Assembly (NCBI GenBank): GCA_016707785.1
Contig: JADJGZ010000001.1
Span: 310,001 to 374,000 of the forward strand
Length of the DNA stretch: 64,000 nucleotides
From: Bacteroidales bacterium
GTDB lineage: Bacteria > Bacteroidota > Bacteroidia > Bacteroidales > UBA4417
Reading direction: 5' to 3'
Positions 1 to 8,293 of the stretch are shown piece by piece. Position numbers and translations under genes: made by a program. The notes beneath the pieces are model-generated. The model was not told the DNA's origin, made no database searches, and worked only from the letters and a program-made list of their open reading frames with translations. Numbering within the stretch: the stretch's first letter is position 1; every line of letters starts with the position of its first letter.

Positions 1-843
1 TACAAATATCAGCACTGTACTGAAGCTGAACATATTTTTCTGTGCTTCTTTGATATTTCTGCAACTCAGGTTCTTTTGCATCATTTCCTGGTCGAGCCCG
101 GTCATCGCAATGGCAATGAACATCCCGCTCAGGATTTGTTTCAGGAAATAATGCTTACTCTGCCAGTCAGTTTCAATCATTTTTGAATAGTCACTGTTCA
201 CAACGGTGGTGATCATTTCACCAAATCCAAAACCCAGGTCTTTACTTATCAGGTAAATCGACATTCCTACTGCAATCAGCATGAATGTGGTCTGTAAGGT
301 ATCAGTCCAGATAATGGTCTTGATCCCCCCTTTGAAGGTATAGAGTATAATGAGCAGAATAAATATTGAGACAGTTAATCCGAAAGGTACATTCCAGGCA
401 TCAAATACAAATATCTGAAGCACATTAACTACCAAAAACATTCGGAAAGAGGCGCCAATAGTCCTGGAAAGGATAAAGAAGAAGGCTCCGGTTTTATAAG
501 ACCAGAATCCAAACCTTTGTTCAAGATAGGAATAGATGGATGTCAGGTTCAGACGGTAATACATTGGCATTAAAACGGTTGCAATCACCAGGTATCCGAA
601 AAGGTATCCAACCAGCACCATAAAATAAGTGAATCCTGTAGTACCAACCCATCCGGGAACCGACATAAAAGTAACACCTGAAAGAGATGCCCCTATCATA
701 CCATAAGCCACTACATACCATGGAGATGTCTTATTTCCAATAAAGAAGGATTCATTATTTGCCTTCCGGGCTGTGAGCCAGGTGACATAGAAAAGGAGGG
801 CTGTGTAGGCCAGGAAAGCTATAAAAATGGTTGAAGGGGTCAA
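1..843 (-). CDS. Sodium:solute symporter (SSS family), C-terminus outside the window
   Basis: This is the N-terminal 281 residues of a Na+-coupled symporter of the SSS family; the reading frame is open to the left edge, so the rest lies outside. I translated it by hand from a TTG at 843, because no ATG precedes the first membrane segment (TIFIAFLAYTALLFY). It shows the usual N-terminal order: a first helix, then ARKANNESFFIGNK, then SPWYVVAYGMIGASLSGVTF and further hydrophobic helices, including TFKGGIKTIIWTDTLQT, a typical SSS segment. The start lies 8 bases after the gmhB stop, so it is the last visible gene of the heptose unit. The substrate cannot be told from sequence; proline, sugar and sialic acid transporters share this fold. 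The TTG start is inferred; the family is clear. Confidence 0.85.
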   Translation of the reverse strand, partial: MTPSTIFIAFLAYTALLFYVTWLTARKANNESFFIGNKTSPWYVVAYGMIGASLSGVTFMSVPGWVGTTGFTYFMVLVGYLFGYLVIATVLMPMYYRLNLTSIYSYLEQRFGFWSYKTGAFFFILSRTIGASFRMFLVVNVLQIFVFDAWNVPFGLTVSIFILLIILYTFKGGIKTIIWTDTLQTTFMLIAVGMSIYLISKDLGFGFGEMITTVVNSDYSKMIETDWQSKHYFLKQILSGMFIAIAMTGLDQEMMQKNLSCRNIKEAQKNMFSFSTVLIFV

Positions 844-851
844 ACGTCGGT

Positions 852-1442
852 TTATTTGATGGGTTTATCCAAAACTAATTCATTCACAAAGCTAATTAAA
901 TCAGGATACACAAAATCGGGCAATTCACTGCAAACCCTAATTTCCATAGCGTCAGAAGAAATCAGCACATTTGTCATATCCAATCGCCTTCCAAATAACA
1001 TATCGGAGAAGGTATCTCCTACCATAATGCTTTTCTTGAAACGGATTTCCGGGAATTCTTTCCTGGCTTTAAGTCCAAGCCCGACAGCCGGTTTCCTGGT
1101 GAAACTTCCGGTATGATTGAGATCAGGACTAAAATATACCTTGTCTATCCTCCCCCCTGCCATTGCAATATCATTGATCATCTTTTCATGGATTTTATTC
1201 AGATCAGATGAAGTCATGACTCCTCTTCCAATTCCTTGCTGGTTGGTAACTACCAATATTTTTTGAAACAGACTACTTGTCATGGCAAGTGCTTCCTTTA
1301 CCCCGGGCAGGAATTCAAATTGTTCCGGTGATTTAATGTAATCCGCTGGTATCCTGCGATTGATAACACCATCCCGATCAAGGAAGAGTGTCCAGTCTCC
1401 ACTAACGATCCCTGCGGCCAATTTGTTTATTGGATTATTCAT
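852..1442 (-). CDS. gmhB: D-glycero-D-manno-heptose 1,7-bisphosphate phosphatase (HAD family)
   Basis: A 196-residue HAD phosphatase expected to remove the C7 phosphate in nucleotide-heptose synthesis. The catalytic DxD is LDRDGVINR (Asp22 and Asp24), followed by VTNQQGIGRG and the motif MVGDTFSDM near the C-terminus. I chose the ATG at 1442, which overlaps the end of hddC by 8 bases; a longer frame beginning at 1523 would only repeat the end of hddC in another frame. Known GmhB proteins carry a Cys/His zinc loop just before the RKP motif. Here the matching stretch (FSPDLNHTGSFTRKP) has no cysteine, so the zinc site seems lost. The assignment rests on the fold plus the three heptose genes next to it; a histidinol-phosphatase role is the main alternative and is unlikely here. 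Confidence 0.85.
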   Translation of the reverse strand: MNNPINKLAAGIVSGDWTLFLDRDGVINRRIPADYIKSPEQFEFLPGVKEALAMTSSLFQKILVVTNQQGIGRGVMTSSDLNKIHEKMINDIAMAGGRIDKVYFSPDLNHTGSFTRKPAVGLGLKARKEFPEIRFKKSIMVGDTFSDMLFGRRLDMTNVLISSDAMEIRVCSELPDFVYPDLISFVNELVLDKPIK

Positions 1443-2136
1443 TTTTCGGAATTTCCTTTCTTGCTTTTTCCAGGTCTTCAGGTATCCCAATATCAATGAA
1501 ATAATCATTGTAAAGGACTCCATATACTTTTTTTGTCTGGCAGCTCAGTGGCAAAAGGTCATGTTCCAGCGAAAACCGACCTTTAAAGCCACTTTTTTCA
1601 ATTAAATCTCTTTTAAACAGGTAAATACCTCCATTAATTAAACCAGGTTCCATGGAGGAATCTTTTTCACTAAAACTAGTAATCCTTCCATCCAGGTTTG
1701 TCTGGATTCTCCCATATCGACCTGCATCAGGAACCTCCCTCATGGCAATTAAGGCATCTGCATCTTTTGTTATTTGAATTTCAATCATCCTATTGATATC
1801 CACAGGAAAAAAGGTATCTCCATTCAGCACTAACACTAAATTAGTTTCACACAGATCAAGTGCTTTCATGATGGCTCCACCGGTTCCCAATGGCTCATCC
1901 TCTATGGAAAACTGAATTGAATATTTTTTTGAGTGAACCTGAAAATGGCTGATAATATGCTCTTTAAGGTAACCAACTGAGACAATCACATGATTAAAGC
2001 CCTCTTTTTGAAGGTATTCGAGCTGATAATCAAGGAATGGTTTTCCTGCAATCGGTGCCATGCATTTGGGTATATTTCCGAGTACTCCTTGTAACCGGCT
2101 ACCCAATCCACCCGCTAAAATGATAACATCGGCCAT
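1435..2136 (-). CDS. hddC: D-glycero-alpha-D-manno-heptose 1-phosphate guanylyltransferase
   Basis: A 233-residue sugar-phosphate nucleotidyltransferase. The N-terminus has the nucleotide-binding signature LAGGLGSRLQGVLGNIPKCM followed by APIAGKPFLDYQL, and a metal-binding LNGDTFF further on. The length and the IPKCMAPIAGKPF segment fit the HddC type, which transfers GMP to heptose 1-phosphate, better than glucose-1-phosphate thymidylyltransferases. The context supports this: gmhA and hddA lie upstream and gmhB overlaps its 3' end. The nucleotide (GTP rather than CTP or ADP) is inferred from the hddA-type pathway and is not shown by the sequence alone. Confidence 0.85.
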   Translation of the reverse strand: MADVIILAGGLGSRLQGVLGNIPKCMAPIAGKPFLDYQLEYLQKEGFNHVIVSVGYLKEHIISHFQVHSKKYSIQFSIEDEPLGTGGAIMKALDLCETNLVLVLNGDTFFPVDINRMIEIQITKDADALIAMREVPDAGRYGRIQTNLDGRITSFSEKDSSMEPGLINGGIYLFKRDLIEKSGFKGRFSLEHDLLPLSCQTKKVYGVLYNDYFIDIGIPEDLEKARKEIPKNE

Positions 2137-2181
2137 GTAGGTTTGTTTTAAATGTCAATTGAAATGGTATGAGAATGGTTT

Positions 2182-2766
2182 CTATTTTCCTTTTGGGAAT
2201 AAGCCACTTTCAACTATCTGACAAATAATATGGCCAATCATAATATGTGCCTCCTGAATCCGGGGTGTTTCAGTAGATGGTACTTTTAGAAGGAAATCAG
2301 AGAATGAAGCCAGCTTTCCACCGGTAGCCCCGGTAAATGCAATGGTTTTCATTTTTTTCAATTTTGCTTCTTCAAAGGCCCTGATAACATTACGTGAGTT
2401 ACCTGAAGTCGATAATCCTATCAGAATATCGCCTTCTTTTCCAGTTCCCCTGACCATCCTGGCATAAACTTCATCGAAAGAATAATCATTTGCTACGGCT
2501 GTGATATAGGATGAATTCACATGCAAAGCTTCAGCATTCAATGGTTCCCGGTCATAATTGAACCGACCTGATAGCTCAGCAGCGAGGTGTTGAGCATCAG
2601 CAGCGCTTCCTCCATTTCCACAAAATAAAGCTTTTCCTCCTGATTCAAAGCAATTGATTAATTGACGGGCTGATTCGCCTATTGTTTGAATAAGGTATTC
2701 ATCCTCAAGAACTTTTGTTTTTACAAAAATGGATTCACGGATAGACGCTATAATAATGTCTTTCAT
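2182..2766 (-). CDS. gmhA: Phosphoheptose isomerase
   Basis: A 194-residue SIS-domain protein that converts sedoheptulose 7-phosphate to D-glycero-D-manno-heptose 7-phosphate, the first step of nucleotide-heptose synthesis in the cytoplasm. The signature FCGNGGSAADAQHLAAEL (about residues 48-65) is diagnostic for GmhA, and the later GLSTSGNSRNVIRAFEEA is the second SIS phosphate-binding loop. The EAHIMIGHIICQIVE segment near the C-terminus contains the active-site Glu/His expected for the family. The length is normal. It is separated from hddA by 156 bases and from hddC by 45 bases, all on the same strand, so co-transcription is likely. Confidence 0.93.
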   Translation of the reverse strand: MKDIIIASIRESIFVKTKVLEDEYLIQTIGESARQLINCFESGGKALFCGNGGSAADAQHLAAELSGRFNYDREPLNAEALHVNSSYITAVANDYSFDEVYARMVRGTGKEGDILIGLSTSGNSRNVIRAFEEAKLKKMKTIAFTGATGGKLASFSDFLLKVPSTETPRIQEAHIMIGHIICQIVESGLFPKGK

Positions 2767-2922
2767 TGTGTAATTAGCAGGTTAGGATCAGTATGGGTTA
2801 AAGATCGGGGAAATCAGCTCAAAGTCAGGAAATGATTGACTTGAAAGGAACAAAGATAGGGGTTGATTTATTAACTCTGATGCAGACAGGAAATTGTACA
2901 TTGAATTTCTTGAAGGCCAATG

Positions 2923-3945
2923 TTAAATAGTCCATGTTCGTAACCCACAAGAAGTAAATTCATAGGGTTGAACGAATCCGCCGAATCTGAGCAATGCATT
3001 TTGGACAGTAAAGCGACTGTTCCCCGGGCAATAAAAGGCCATAAATCCACCGCCACCGGCACCGGATATTTTTCCACCTGTTGCCCCATTATTCATAGCC
3101 GTATCATAGATTTCCTCGATAAATGGATTTGTAATTTCCTCTGCCATTTGTTTCTTATAATGCCATCCATAATTCAATATCTCACCTATCTTATCCAGAT
3201 TCCCTTTAAGAAGTGCTTCCTTCATCATGATGGCCTGTGTCTTCATCTGATGCATGGCTTCCACTGATTTTATATTTCCCTCTTTCACATTTTGCTGCTG
3301 TACACTTATAATGTTTGCAGACTGACGGGTTGTGCCGGTATAATAGAGTAAAAGATTATTAGTTAGCTCATTCAGATAGTCATCCTTAATTCTTAATGGA
3401 TTCACCACTACATGATCCTGTCCGGAAAACTCCATGAAATTTACCCCTCCGAATGTGGCGGAATATTGATCCTGTTTTCCTCCTGCCATTCCAAGGTCAA
3501 TTCTTTCGATAGCATAAGCCAGGTGGGCGATATCATATTCACCCAGTGGCAAATGAAGCCATTCTGTAAAAGCTCCGAGAATAGCTACTGCAAGCGTGGA
3601 TGAGGTACCTAATCCTGATCCCACAGGGGCATCCAGCATTGTTGTGAGCCTAAAAGACAAAGGTTCCCTGATAAAATCATCCAACATCCTGTTATAAATA
3701 CCGGTCTGTAGTTCCCAGCCTTCCTGGATATTTGCTTTTTCCCCGGCTTCAAAAGACACTGAAAGGCCTTTATCCGGTTGCACCAGTGTCACCAATCCGT
3801 CAGTTGTAGGTTCTATACTTGCATAAGCATAGAGATTCAGTGTAATGTTTAAAATTGCACCTCCATAAAGATCACTGAAAGGTGAAACATCGGATCCTCC
3901 GCCGGCAAGACTTAATCGTAAGGGTGCTTTACTTCTTATTACCAT
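2923..3945 (-). CDS. hddA: D-glycero-D-manno-heptose 7-phosphate kinase (GHMP family)
   Basis: A 340-residue GHMP kinase expected to phosphorylate heptose 7-phosphate at C1, giving the alpha-1,7-bisphosphate. The N-terminus RSKAPLRLSLAGGGSDVSPF is the HddA-type opening, PVGSGLGTSSTLAVAILGAF is the ATP-binding GHMP motif, and GGKISGAGGGGFMAFYC is the C-terminal motif 3. Bacteria making ADP-heptose use the bifunctional HldE instead, so a separate HddA together with HddC points to the GDP-D,D-heptose route used for S-layer and capsule glycans. The start is only 10 bases from the stop of the upstream PKD/T9SS gene, which ties surface protein and sugar synthesis into one transcript. Confidence 0.9.
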   Translation of the reverse strand: MVIRSKAPLRLSLAGGGSDVSPFSDLYGGAILNITLNLYAYASIEPTTDGLVTLVQPDKGLSVSFEAGEKANIQEGWELQTGIYNRMLDDFIREPLSFRLTTMLDAPVGSGLGTSSTLAVAILGAFTEWLHLPLGEYDIAHLAYAIERIDLGMAGGKQDQYSATFGGVNFMEFSGQDHVVVNPLRIKDDYLNELTNNLLLYYTGTTRQSANIISVQQQNVKEGNIKSVEAMHQMKTQAIMMKEALLKGNLDKIGEILNYGWHYKKQMAEEITNPFIEEIYDTAMNNGATGGKISGAGGGGFMAFYCPGNSRFTVQNALLRFGGFVQPYEFTSCGLRTWTI

Positions 3946-3954
3946 TCTCCAACT

Positions 3955-5523
3955 TTATTGTGCAAGTATCTTGTATTTAAATTTCCTGCCATCGATTTGT
4001 ACTTCCACAACATAGATTCCAATTTCCAGTTTTGGAATTTGAATCTCTGAAATATCATTACCAATAACCCTTTCGTGAGCAAGATGTCCGTTCATATCCA
4101 TCACCCTGACAAATCCTGAATTTATTGAATCAGGCAGCATTATGGTGAACCCCGATCGACTGGGGTTAGGGAAAATAATCAAAGGTTCTGTGAGAGGCGT
4201 CTGTTGAGGAGGACCTAAAAGTTCCACCCTGTTACACTCTGATTCAACACTGCAGGAATTCATACTTCTCAGGCACACACTATAAGCAGCAGGAACCTCA
4301 AAAGTATGTTCCGGTTCAAACTCAGTAGAATAAGTTCCATCCCCGAAATCCCAAAGCCAGGTTGTTGCATGCTGCGAAAGGTTTGTAAACCTGACGATGG
4401 AATCATCAACAACTTCAAAGGAAAAATGTGATAACACCTCCCTGCAAACTTCTACATCTTCACAATATACAGAGTATCCACATGGATTGAGTGCTGACAG
4501 GCATACCTGGTAGTTCCCTGAGAAAGAATAGGAATGCACAGGATTCTCTTCTGTTGAAACTATTCCATCTCCAAACTCCCATAACCAGCCTGTTGTATTT
4601 TGAGATGCATTAGTAAAGCTAACAAGACTATCATTCAGGTTACTATGGTGAAATAAGGCAATTGGAGTGGAGCATAGTTCAACTGAATCACAGTAGGTTC
4701 CGGAAAAACACATATTACGAGCCGTGAGACATACCTGGTAATTATCATGAGAAAGGTATGTATGGATCGGATTCTGCTGATCAGAATAGGTTCCATCACC
4801 AAAATCCCAATTCCATTCTGTTACACCATTTGACATATCATTGAAAGCGATGGTTAGTGAATCTCCGGCTGAATATGAAAATGCTACATTTACAGGATCT
4901 GCTGTGCAAGAATCATATACGATAGTGATTACAGGACGTTTGAGTGGATCGGGATGATCATAGGAGCCAAAAACCATTGTTCGATAACGATCCTCTATGA
5001 TTAACCGGATCATCAGGCCATAGCTCTCTGAAGGATTTTGCAACATATCTTTCACCAATTCTGTAATATCAATATTTGGGTAGTCTTCAACCTGATGGGT
5101 TGAGATGGATAAATGTACTTGATTCTCAGCAGTAGTTTGAGGCTGATTATCCCAGGTGATGCCATATTCCTGCCAATCCTGGGTTACCCTTTGTAAAACA
5201 CATTCATTTTCTCCATACTGATATTGAGCATGTCCACTGATCGTATTGCAATATAGGCTGATATCAGCATGTTGTATTTGTGCACCTTGCGGGATAGAGG
5301 AAAGGTCAATTGCCATGAAACTTCTCTGGACAAAGAAAAAGCTCTGTGCAGTAAAAGCATTGGCTATAAAATCCATACTATTTCCGTAATTGGAACCTGG
5401 CTGATCCGTCCGGATATTGGCATCTTTTCCGTCTTCAGGCCCGGGATTCAGAACTAAGGTTACTTGTGCCTGCGTATCTAATAGGACTAATAGAAAAAAG
5501 AGAAGAGTCGATAGCTTTTTCAT
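3955..5523 (-). CDS. Secreted DNRLRE/PKD-repeat protein with T9SS sorting domain
   Basis: A 522-residue exported protein. I start it at MKKLSTLLFFLLVLL (5523), a clean signal peptide; the longer frame from 5565 adds a tail with no signal character. After the signal comes a DNRLRE-type beta domain (about residues 25-200, with RSFMAIDLSSIPQGAQIQHA). Three PKD domains follow, each with a WxWDFGDG-like core (WNWDFGDGTYSDQQNP, WLWEFGDGIVSTEENP, WLWDFGDGTYSTEFEP). The last ~70 residues (FPNPSRSGFTIMLPDS onwards, ending GIYVVEVQIDGRKFKYKIL) are a type A T9SS sorting domain, which sends the protein across the outer membrane and often to the cell surface. It has no recognisable catalytic domain; adhesion or surface structure is an inference. 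Confidence 0.88.
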   Translation of the reverse strand: MKKLSTLLFFLLVLLDTQAQVTLVLNPGPEDGKDANIRTDQPGSNYGNSMDFIANAFTAQSFFFVQRSFMAIDLSSIPQGAQIQHADISLYCNTISGHAQYQYGENECVLQRVTQDWQEYGITWDNQPQTTAENQVHLSISTHQVEDYPNIDITELVKDMLQNPSESYGLMIRLIIEDRYRTMVFGSYDHPDPLKRPVITIVYDSCTADPVNVAFSYSAGDSLTIAFNDMSNGVTEWNWDFGDGTYSDQQNPIHTYLSHDNYQVCLTARNMCFSGTYCDSVELCSTPIALFHHSNLNDSLVSFTNASQNTTGWLWEFGDGIVSTEENPVHSYSFSGNYQVCLSALNPCGYSVYCEDVEVCREVLSHFSFEVVDDSIVRFTNLSQHATTWLWDFGDGTYSTEFEPEHTFEVPAAYSVCLRSMNSCSVESECNRVELLGPPQQTPLTEPLIIFPNPSRSGFTIMLPDSINSGFVRVMDMNGHLAHERVIGNDISEIQIPKLEIGIYVVEVQIDGRKFKYKILAQ

Positions 5524-5600
5524 AATAAAAGTATTAAGCTGTATTTCAACTAAATAAATATTCAATTATCAAACAGCATACAAGTGAACTGTGAAAAATC

Positions 5601-6749
5601 CTATAACTCATCATATAACTGGTAGATCTGATCTATCAACAAATCCCATGAAAATCTTTTTTTCTCTTCTTTTACGTTTTCTGTAAACTCAATTTCTTTC
5701 TTTTCTTCAAAGTATTTAATCAAAGATAAGGATAAATCCTCAATTTCCGGCTCTACCACATAGCCTACTTTACCATCAGGCACCATTTCCGACAAGCCGC
5801 CCACATTAGTGGTAATCATGGGTTTGTCAAAATGATAGGCTACTTGTGTTACCCCACTTTGGGTAGCTTCCTTATAAGGCTGCACAACAATATCAGAGGC
5901 ACAGAAATAATTAACGATCTCTGTATTGGGAATAAACTGTGTATGAAGCACTACCAAATCACTCAACCCCAGCGATTTGATCATATCAATATACGGGGCA
6001 GAATCTATATAAAACTCTCCGGCAATTAGAAGTTTTAAAGGATATTTTCTGAGCCGGGAGTCGGCGAAAGCTTTAAGCAGTAAATCAAGCCCTTTATATT
6101 CCCTGATGAATCCAAAGAATAATAAGTAACTGTATTCAGGCTCTAATCCGAGATTTCTTTTGGCTTCTTCTTTAGGAATTGAGGCTCCAAAATTATCATA
6201 CAGAGGATGCGGATGGTACCGTCTGGGTTTACTTGAATCGAGGTTGCCCAGGTCAGCCAGGACTGCTTTCGACATTGTTATGAATGCGTCGCAGCGTTTG
6301 ACGAAATACCTGGAAAGCCATTCCCCGCCCGGCATTTTCTCATGAGGGATAATATTATCAGTAATAGCAATCACTTTCGTATGCCTGTTTCTCCTGATAA
6401 TTCCTGAAATTGATCCCAGGCAGGGTGCCATAAAAGGCATCCAGTACCTGACAATGACTAAATCAGGTCTCAGTTCGGCAATCTCTCTTCCAATCCTGAT
6501 CCAGTTAAATGGATTAATTGAATTAACGGCAATTTTGATATCAAGGTCGGGAGGTGGGGCTTCAGTTGAGTATTGGGTTTTCCCGGGAAATAGAAATGAG
6601 GGATATTGCAGGCTAAAAGTATAGATTTGGACACTGTCGCCCCTGTCCTGGAAAGCTTTGGCTAATCGTTCATTATAGGTTGAAATTCCACCCCCGCGAA
6701 AAGGATAGGCAGAACCGATGATAATGACCTTGTAATTCTTTTGTATCAA
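5601..6749 (-). CDS. Glycosyltransferase family 4 (GT-B fold)
   Basis: A 382-residue GT-B glycosyltransferase. The N-terminal acceptor domain opens with KVIIIGSAYPFRGGGISTYN, a glycine-rich loop of family 4 enzymes. The C-terminal donor domain shows FFGFIREYKGLDLLLKAF and the motif PYKEATQSGVTQVAYHFDKP followed by TTNVGGLSEMVPDGKVGYVV. There is no signal peptide or membrane span, so it acts in the cytoplasm or at the inner face of the membrane. It lies 22 bases after the GT2 gene and 77 bases before the PKD/T9SS gene on the same strand. Donor and acceptor sugars are unknown; use of the heptose made by the downstream genes is possible but not shown. Confidence 0.9.
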   Translation of the reverse strand: MIQKNYKVIIIGSAYPFRGGGISTYNERLAKAFQDRGDSVQIYTFSLQYPSFLFPGKTQYSTEAPPPDLDIKIAVNSINPFNWIRIGREIAELRPDLVIVRYWMPFMAPCLGSISGIIRRNRHTKVIAITDNIIPHEKMPGGEWLSRYFVKRCDAFITMSKAVLADLGNLDSSKPRRYHPHPLYDNFGASIPKEEAKRNLGLEPEYSYLLFFGFIREYKGLDLLLKAFADSRLRKYPLKLLIAGEFYIDSAPYIDMIKSLGLSDLVVLHTQFIPNTEIVNYFCASDIVVQPYKEATQSGVTQVAYHFDKPMITTNVGGLSEMVPDGKVGYVVEPEIEDLSLSLIKYFEEKKEIEFTENVKEEKKRFSWDLLIDQIYQLYDEL

Positions 6750-6771
6750 TGAGGATGTAGATTATACAGGG

Positions 6772-7710
6772 TCAGATCAATTCTTTTTCCACCAGATAGT
6801 GATTTCGCTCAGGGGCATTTCGAGCCACCATTTCAGCCAGAAAGCCAGCCAGGAAGAGTTGAGTTCCCAATATCATTGCCAGCAGGCCAAAAAAGAAAAT
6901 GGGGCGCTCTGTCATTCTGTAGCCGTCCATGAAAAAACGAGTGTAGGTGAGGTAAACAGCAATAACAAAGCCGAAGAAAAACAGGATACTTCCCAATAAC
7001 CCGAAGAGATGCATAGGTTTCTTGCCGAAACGTGAAACGAACATGATGGAGATCAAATCCAGGAAACCATTTACAAAACGTTCCAGCCCGAATTTGGTGA
7101 TGCCATACTTACGGGGGCGATGTTCAACAACCTTCTCCCCTATTTTCCTGAACCCAGCCCATTTAGCAATAACAGGAATAAAACGATGCATTTCCCCGTA
7201 CACTTCAATACTTTTTATCACTTCTTTCCGGTAGGCTTTCAATCCGCAATTATGATCATGCAATTTAACACCTGACATCCAGGAGGTTGTGCGATTAAAG
7301 AATTTGGAAGGGATGTTTTTTGATAATGAAGGATCATGCCTCACTTTTTTCCAACCCGATACAAGGTCAAATCCCTGACTGACAATCATTTCATAAAGTC
7401 CCGGTATTTCATCCGGACTATCCTGCATATCTGCATCCATGGTAATCACTACATTACCCTGGCAGAGTTGAAAGCCCTGGTTTAATGCAGCAGATTTGCC
7501 ATAATTTCGTCTGAACTTTATTCCCTTGACACTTGCATCTTCTGCGTGCAACTCTTCAATAACAGCCCATGAGTTATCACTACTACCGTCATCAATAAGA
7601 ATGACTTCATAAGTAAACTGGTGTGCAGCCATCACTCTATGTATCCATGCACAGAGTTCAGGCAATGACTCATCTTCATTGAAAACAGGGACTACAACTG
7701 AAATATCCAT
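6772..7710 (-). CDS. Glycosyltransferase family 2, polyprenyl-phosphate type
   Basis: A 312-residue DPM1/GtrB-like glycosyltransferase. The N-terminal GT-A domain has ISVVVPVFNEDESLPELC, ILIDDGSSDNSW, and the metal-binding ITMDADMQDSP. The C-terminal ~90 residues hold two membrane helices (HLFGLLGSILFFFGFVIAVY and FFFGLLAMILGTQLFLAGFL), the standard architecture for enzymes that transfer a sugar from a nucleotide to undecaprenyl phosphate. It is 29 bases from a tiny upstream ORF and 22 bases from the GT4 gene, so it belongs to the same minus-strand unit. Which sugar it loads is unknown. Confidence 0.9.
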   Translation of the reverse strand: MDISVVVPVFNEDESLPELCAWIHRVMAAHQFTYEVILIDDGSSDNSWAVIEELHAEDASVKGIKFRRNYGKSAALNQGFQLCQGNVVITMDADMQDSPDEIPGLYEMIVSQGFDLVSGWKKVRHDPSLSKNIPSKFFNRTTSWMSGVKLHDHNCGLKAYRKEVIKSIEVYGEMHRFIPVIAKWAGFRKIGEKVVEHRPRKYGITKFGLERFVNGFLDLISIMFVSRFGKKPMHLFGLLGSILFFFGFVIAVYLTYTRFFMDGYRMTERPIFFFGLLAMILGTQLFLAGFLAEMVARNAPERNHYLVEKELI

Positions 7711-7739
7711 TAATTCTCAGTTTTAGTCCAGTACTTGAG

Positions 7740-7892
7740 TTATAAATTATCTGTTCTCCTTTTAATGAATAGCTCAACAATTAATGCAATGATACCTCCC
7801 AAGGAGATTTCCACCAAAACCTTTGATTGCCGAGAAACGGAACCGCTTTTGAATATCTGGTCAATGTTTTTAACTGGTTTCCATTTGCTCAT
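7740..7892 (-). CDS. Small hypothetical protein, 50 residues
   Basis: I do not recognise this protein. The frame runs MSKWKPVKNIDQIFKSG to RRTDNL, with one hydrophobic stretch (VEISLGGIIALIVELFI) flanked by basic residues, so it may be a single-pass membrane peptide. Its ATG overlaps the TGA of the preceding small ORF in an ATGA arrangement, a pattern of translational coupling that random frames rarely show. It ends 29 bases before the GT2 start. The length is below usual gene-calling limits. The stop-start overlap and its place inside a same-strand unit are the main reasons to believe in it. Confidence 0.5.
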   Translation of the reverse strand: MSKWKPVKNIDQIFKSGSVSRQSKVLVEISLGGIIALIVELFIKRRTDNL

Positions 7893-8053
7893 CTGAACCC
7901 TTTACCTGACATATATTTTCCATCCAATCCTTGGCTTCTTAATAATGTGTTCTTCATGGCTTCAGGATCAAAAAATGTAGAAAACATAATTGAAAATGAA
8001 ACCAACAATGCTACAACTATTACAATATAAGCCAAAGAAAAAGCCTTATCCAA
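7889..8053 (-). CDS. Small hypothetical membrane protein, about 54 residues
   Basis: An unrecognised small frame with one clear membrane helix (AYIVIVVALLVSFSIMFSTF) followed by a polar tail that ends GKYMSGKGFR. There is no ATG before the helix; I placed the start at a TTG (8053), though the frame is open back to 8077. It ends in the ATGA overlap with the next small ORF. A second reading is that this and the ORF at 8074-8268 were once one gene: the two frames differ by one base at about 8076, so a single indel would join them into a product of about 125 residues. Confidence 0.4.
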   Translation of the reverse strand: MDKAFSLAYIVIVVALLVSFSIMFSTFFDPEAMKNTLLRSQGLDGKYMSGKGFR

Positions 8054-8073
8054 AATTGATATAAACCGCCTGA

Positions 8074-8268
8074 CTAGTCAATTTTAAGCAGAATTACAAG
8101 TAGCACTATATTAATTGCTATTCCAACAACAAGTAAAAGTATTGGCTTCAATATTCCAACAAATTGAATTCCAAGTATATATAATAAGACAAAAAACAAG
8201 ATACCTAACTTCCAATCAATCGAGCCTGACCTAATGCATGAACAGAAAACATTTGATTTTGTTTCCAT
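8074..8268 (-). CDS. Small hypothetical membrane protein, 64 residues
   Basis: A 64-residue unrecognised protein beginning METKSNVFCSC, with two hydrophobic segments (LGILFFVLLYILGIQFVGIL and ILLLVVGIAINIVLLVILL), so probably a two-helix membrane protein. A frame from 8322 is possible, but the promoter at 8294-8323 lies inside that extension, so I prefer the ATG at 8268, about 20 bases after the predicted transcription start. This is the first gene of the long minus-strand unit that leads to the glycosyltransferases and heptose genes. It is also possibly the front half of a gene broken near 8076. Confidence 0.5.
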   Translation of the reverse strand: METKSNVFCSCIRSGSIDWKLGILFFVLLYILGIQFVGILKPILLLVVGIAINIVLLVILLKID

Positions 8269-8293
8269 AAGACAAATATTTTTGGGATTCATG

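Noticed and set aside
521..721. 66-residue minus-strand frame
   Set aside because: It lies in another frame of the sodium:solute symporter gene, whose own frame spans 1-843 with clear family motifs.
7827..8030. 67-residue plus-strand frame between the GT2 gene and the SRP RNA
   Set aside because: It is antisense to the small minus-strand ORFs, which have a promoter and a stop-start overlap; the plus frame has neither.
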